DNA of 5,723 nt from CAYLZO01 sp964387775 (GTDB lineage Bacteria; Chloroflexota; Anaerolineae; JAAYZQ01): NCBI GenBank assembly GCA_964387775.1, contig CAYLZO010000290.1, forward strand, positions 1 to 5,723, given 5' to 3'. Below, piece after piece: positions 5,664 through 5,723 of this stretch. The translations under genes were made by a program, and so were the position numbers. Position 1 is the stretch's first letter. Each line of letters opens with the position of its first letter. The notes beneath the pieces were generated by a model. The model worked only from the letters and a program-made list of their open reading frames with translations. It had not been told where the DNA came from and did no database searches.

Positions 5664-5681
5664 ACAGGCTGAGCCTGTTTT
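5664..5681 (+). terminator. Weak intrinsic-terminator-like hairpin after the M50 protease gene
   Basis: ACAGGC (5664-5669), loop TGA, GCCTGT (5673-5678) form a perfect 6-bp stem. It is followed by a short T run (5678-5681). It sits 42 bases after the stop codon. An outer TGCGGA/TCCGCA pairing (5648-5653 with 5681-5686) could extend or compete with it. The stem and T-tract are both short, so termination may be partial. The remaining bases to 5723 show no gene. Confidence 0.45.
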
Positions 5682-5723
5682 CCGCACCTTAAAAACGACA
5701 AATCAACGACAATGAGCCCATTG

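Noticed and set aside
5622..5723. Possible small gene after the protease stop
   Set aside because: No frame with a ribosome site or recognisable product; the stretch holds the terminator-like hairpin and AT-richer sequence running off the window.

Overview
The window is GC-rich DNA packed with protein genes. It looks like a chromosomal segment of a free-living bacterium, most likely a member of Chloroflexota. That assignment is an inference from three things: the style of the proteins (a long ArsR-type regulator paired with a MATE exporter, an M50-CBS protease, and a RelE-like toxin pair beginning MKHR), the GC-rich codon use, and the sigma70-like promoters. No rRNA or other taxonomic marker is present. 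I see no CRISPR array, tRNA, phage gene or intact transposase.

Layout. Positions 21-393 (+) hold a decayed toxin-antitoxin pair. The antitoxin has a +1 shift right after its start. The toxin has a shift after codon 4 and loses its 3' end where the next gene begins. Positions 394-1782 (-) encode a complete 12-helix MATE exporter. Three bases upstream of it lies a long ArsR-family regulator (1786 to about 2859, -), and the two form an operon. A promoter with both sigma70 hexamers at consensus (2974-3001, -) drives this operon. Between that promoter and the regulator start is a REPIN-like pair of inverted palindromic repeats (2861-2954). Positions 3030-4139 (-) encode the adenine glycosylase MutY, whose promoter is so close to the ATG that the mRNA should be leaderless or nearly so. 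Divergently, 4419-5621 (+) encodes a site-2-type intramembrane metalloprotease with two CBS domains. It has a strong Shine-Dalgarno site and is preceded by a leader able to form a long hairpin (4316-4386). A weak terminator-like hairpin follows it.

Function. The regulator and exporter form a plausible self-regulated efflux unit. MutY is a housekeeping repair enzyme against 8-oxoguanine:adenine mispairs. The protease probably takes part in membrane signalling or quality control, with unknown substrate. The four large genes are ordinary families. The less expected features lie around and within them: the broken toxin pair, the repeat-laden regulator leader, the structured protease leader, an exact repeat joining the two halves of the exporter gene, and a MutY C-terminal domain with an almost complete Nudix box. 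I did not find a convincing new multi-gene system.
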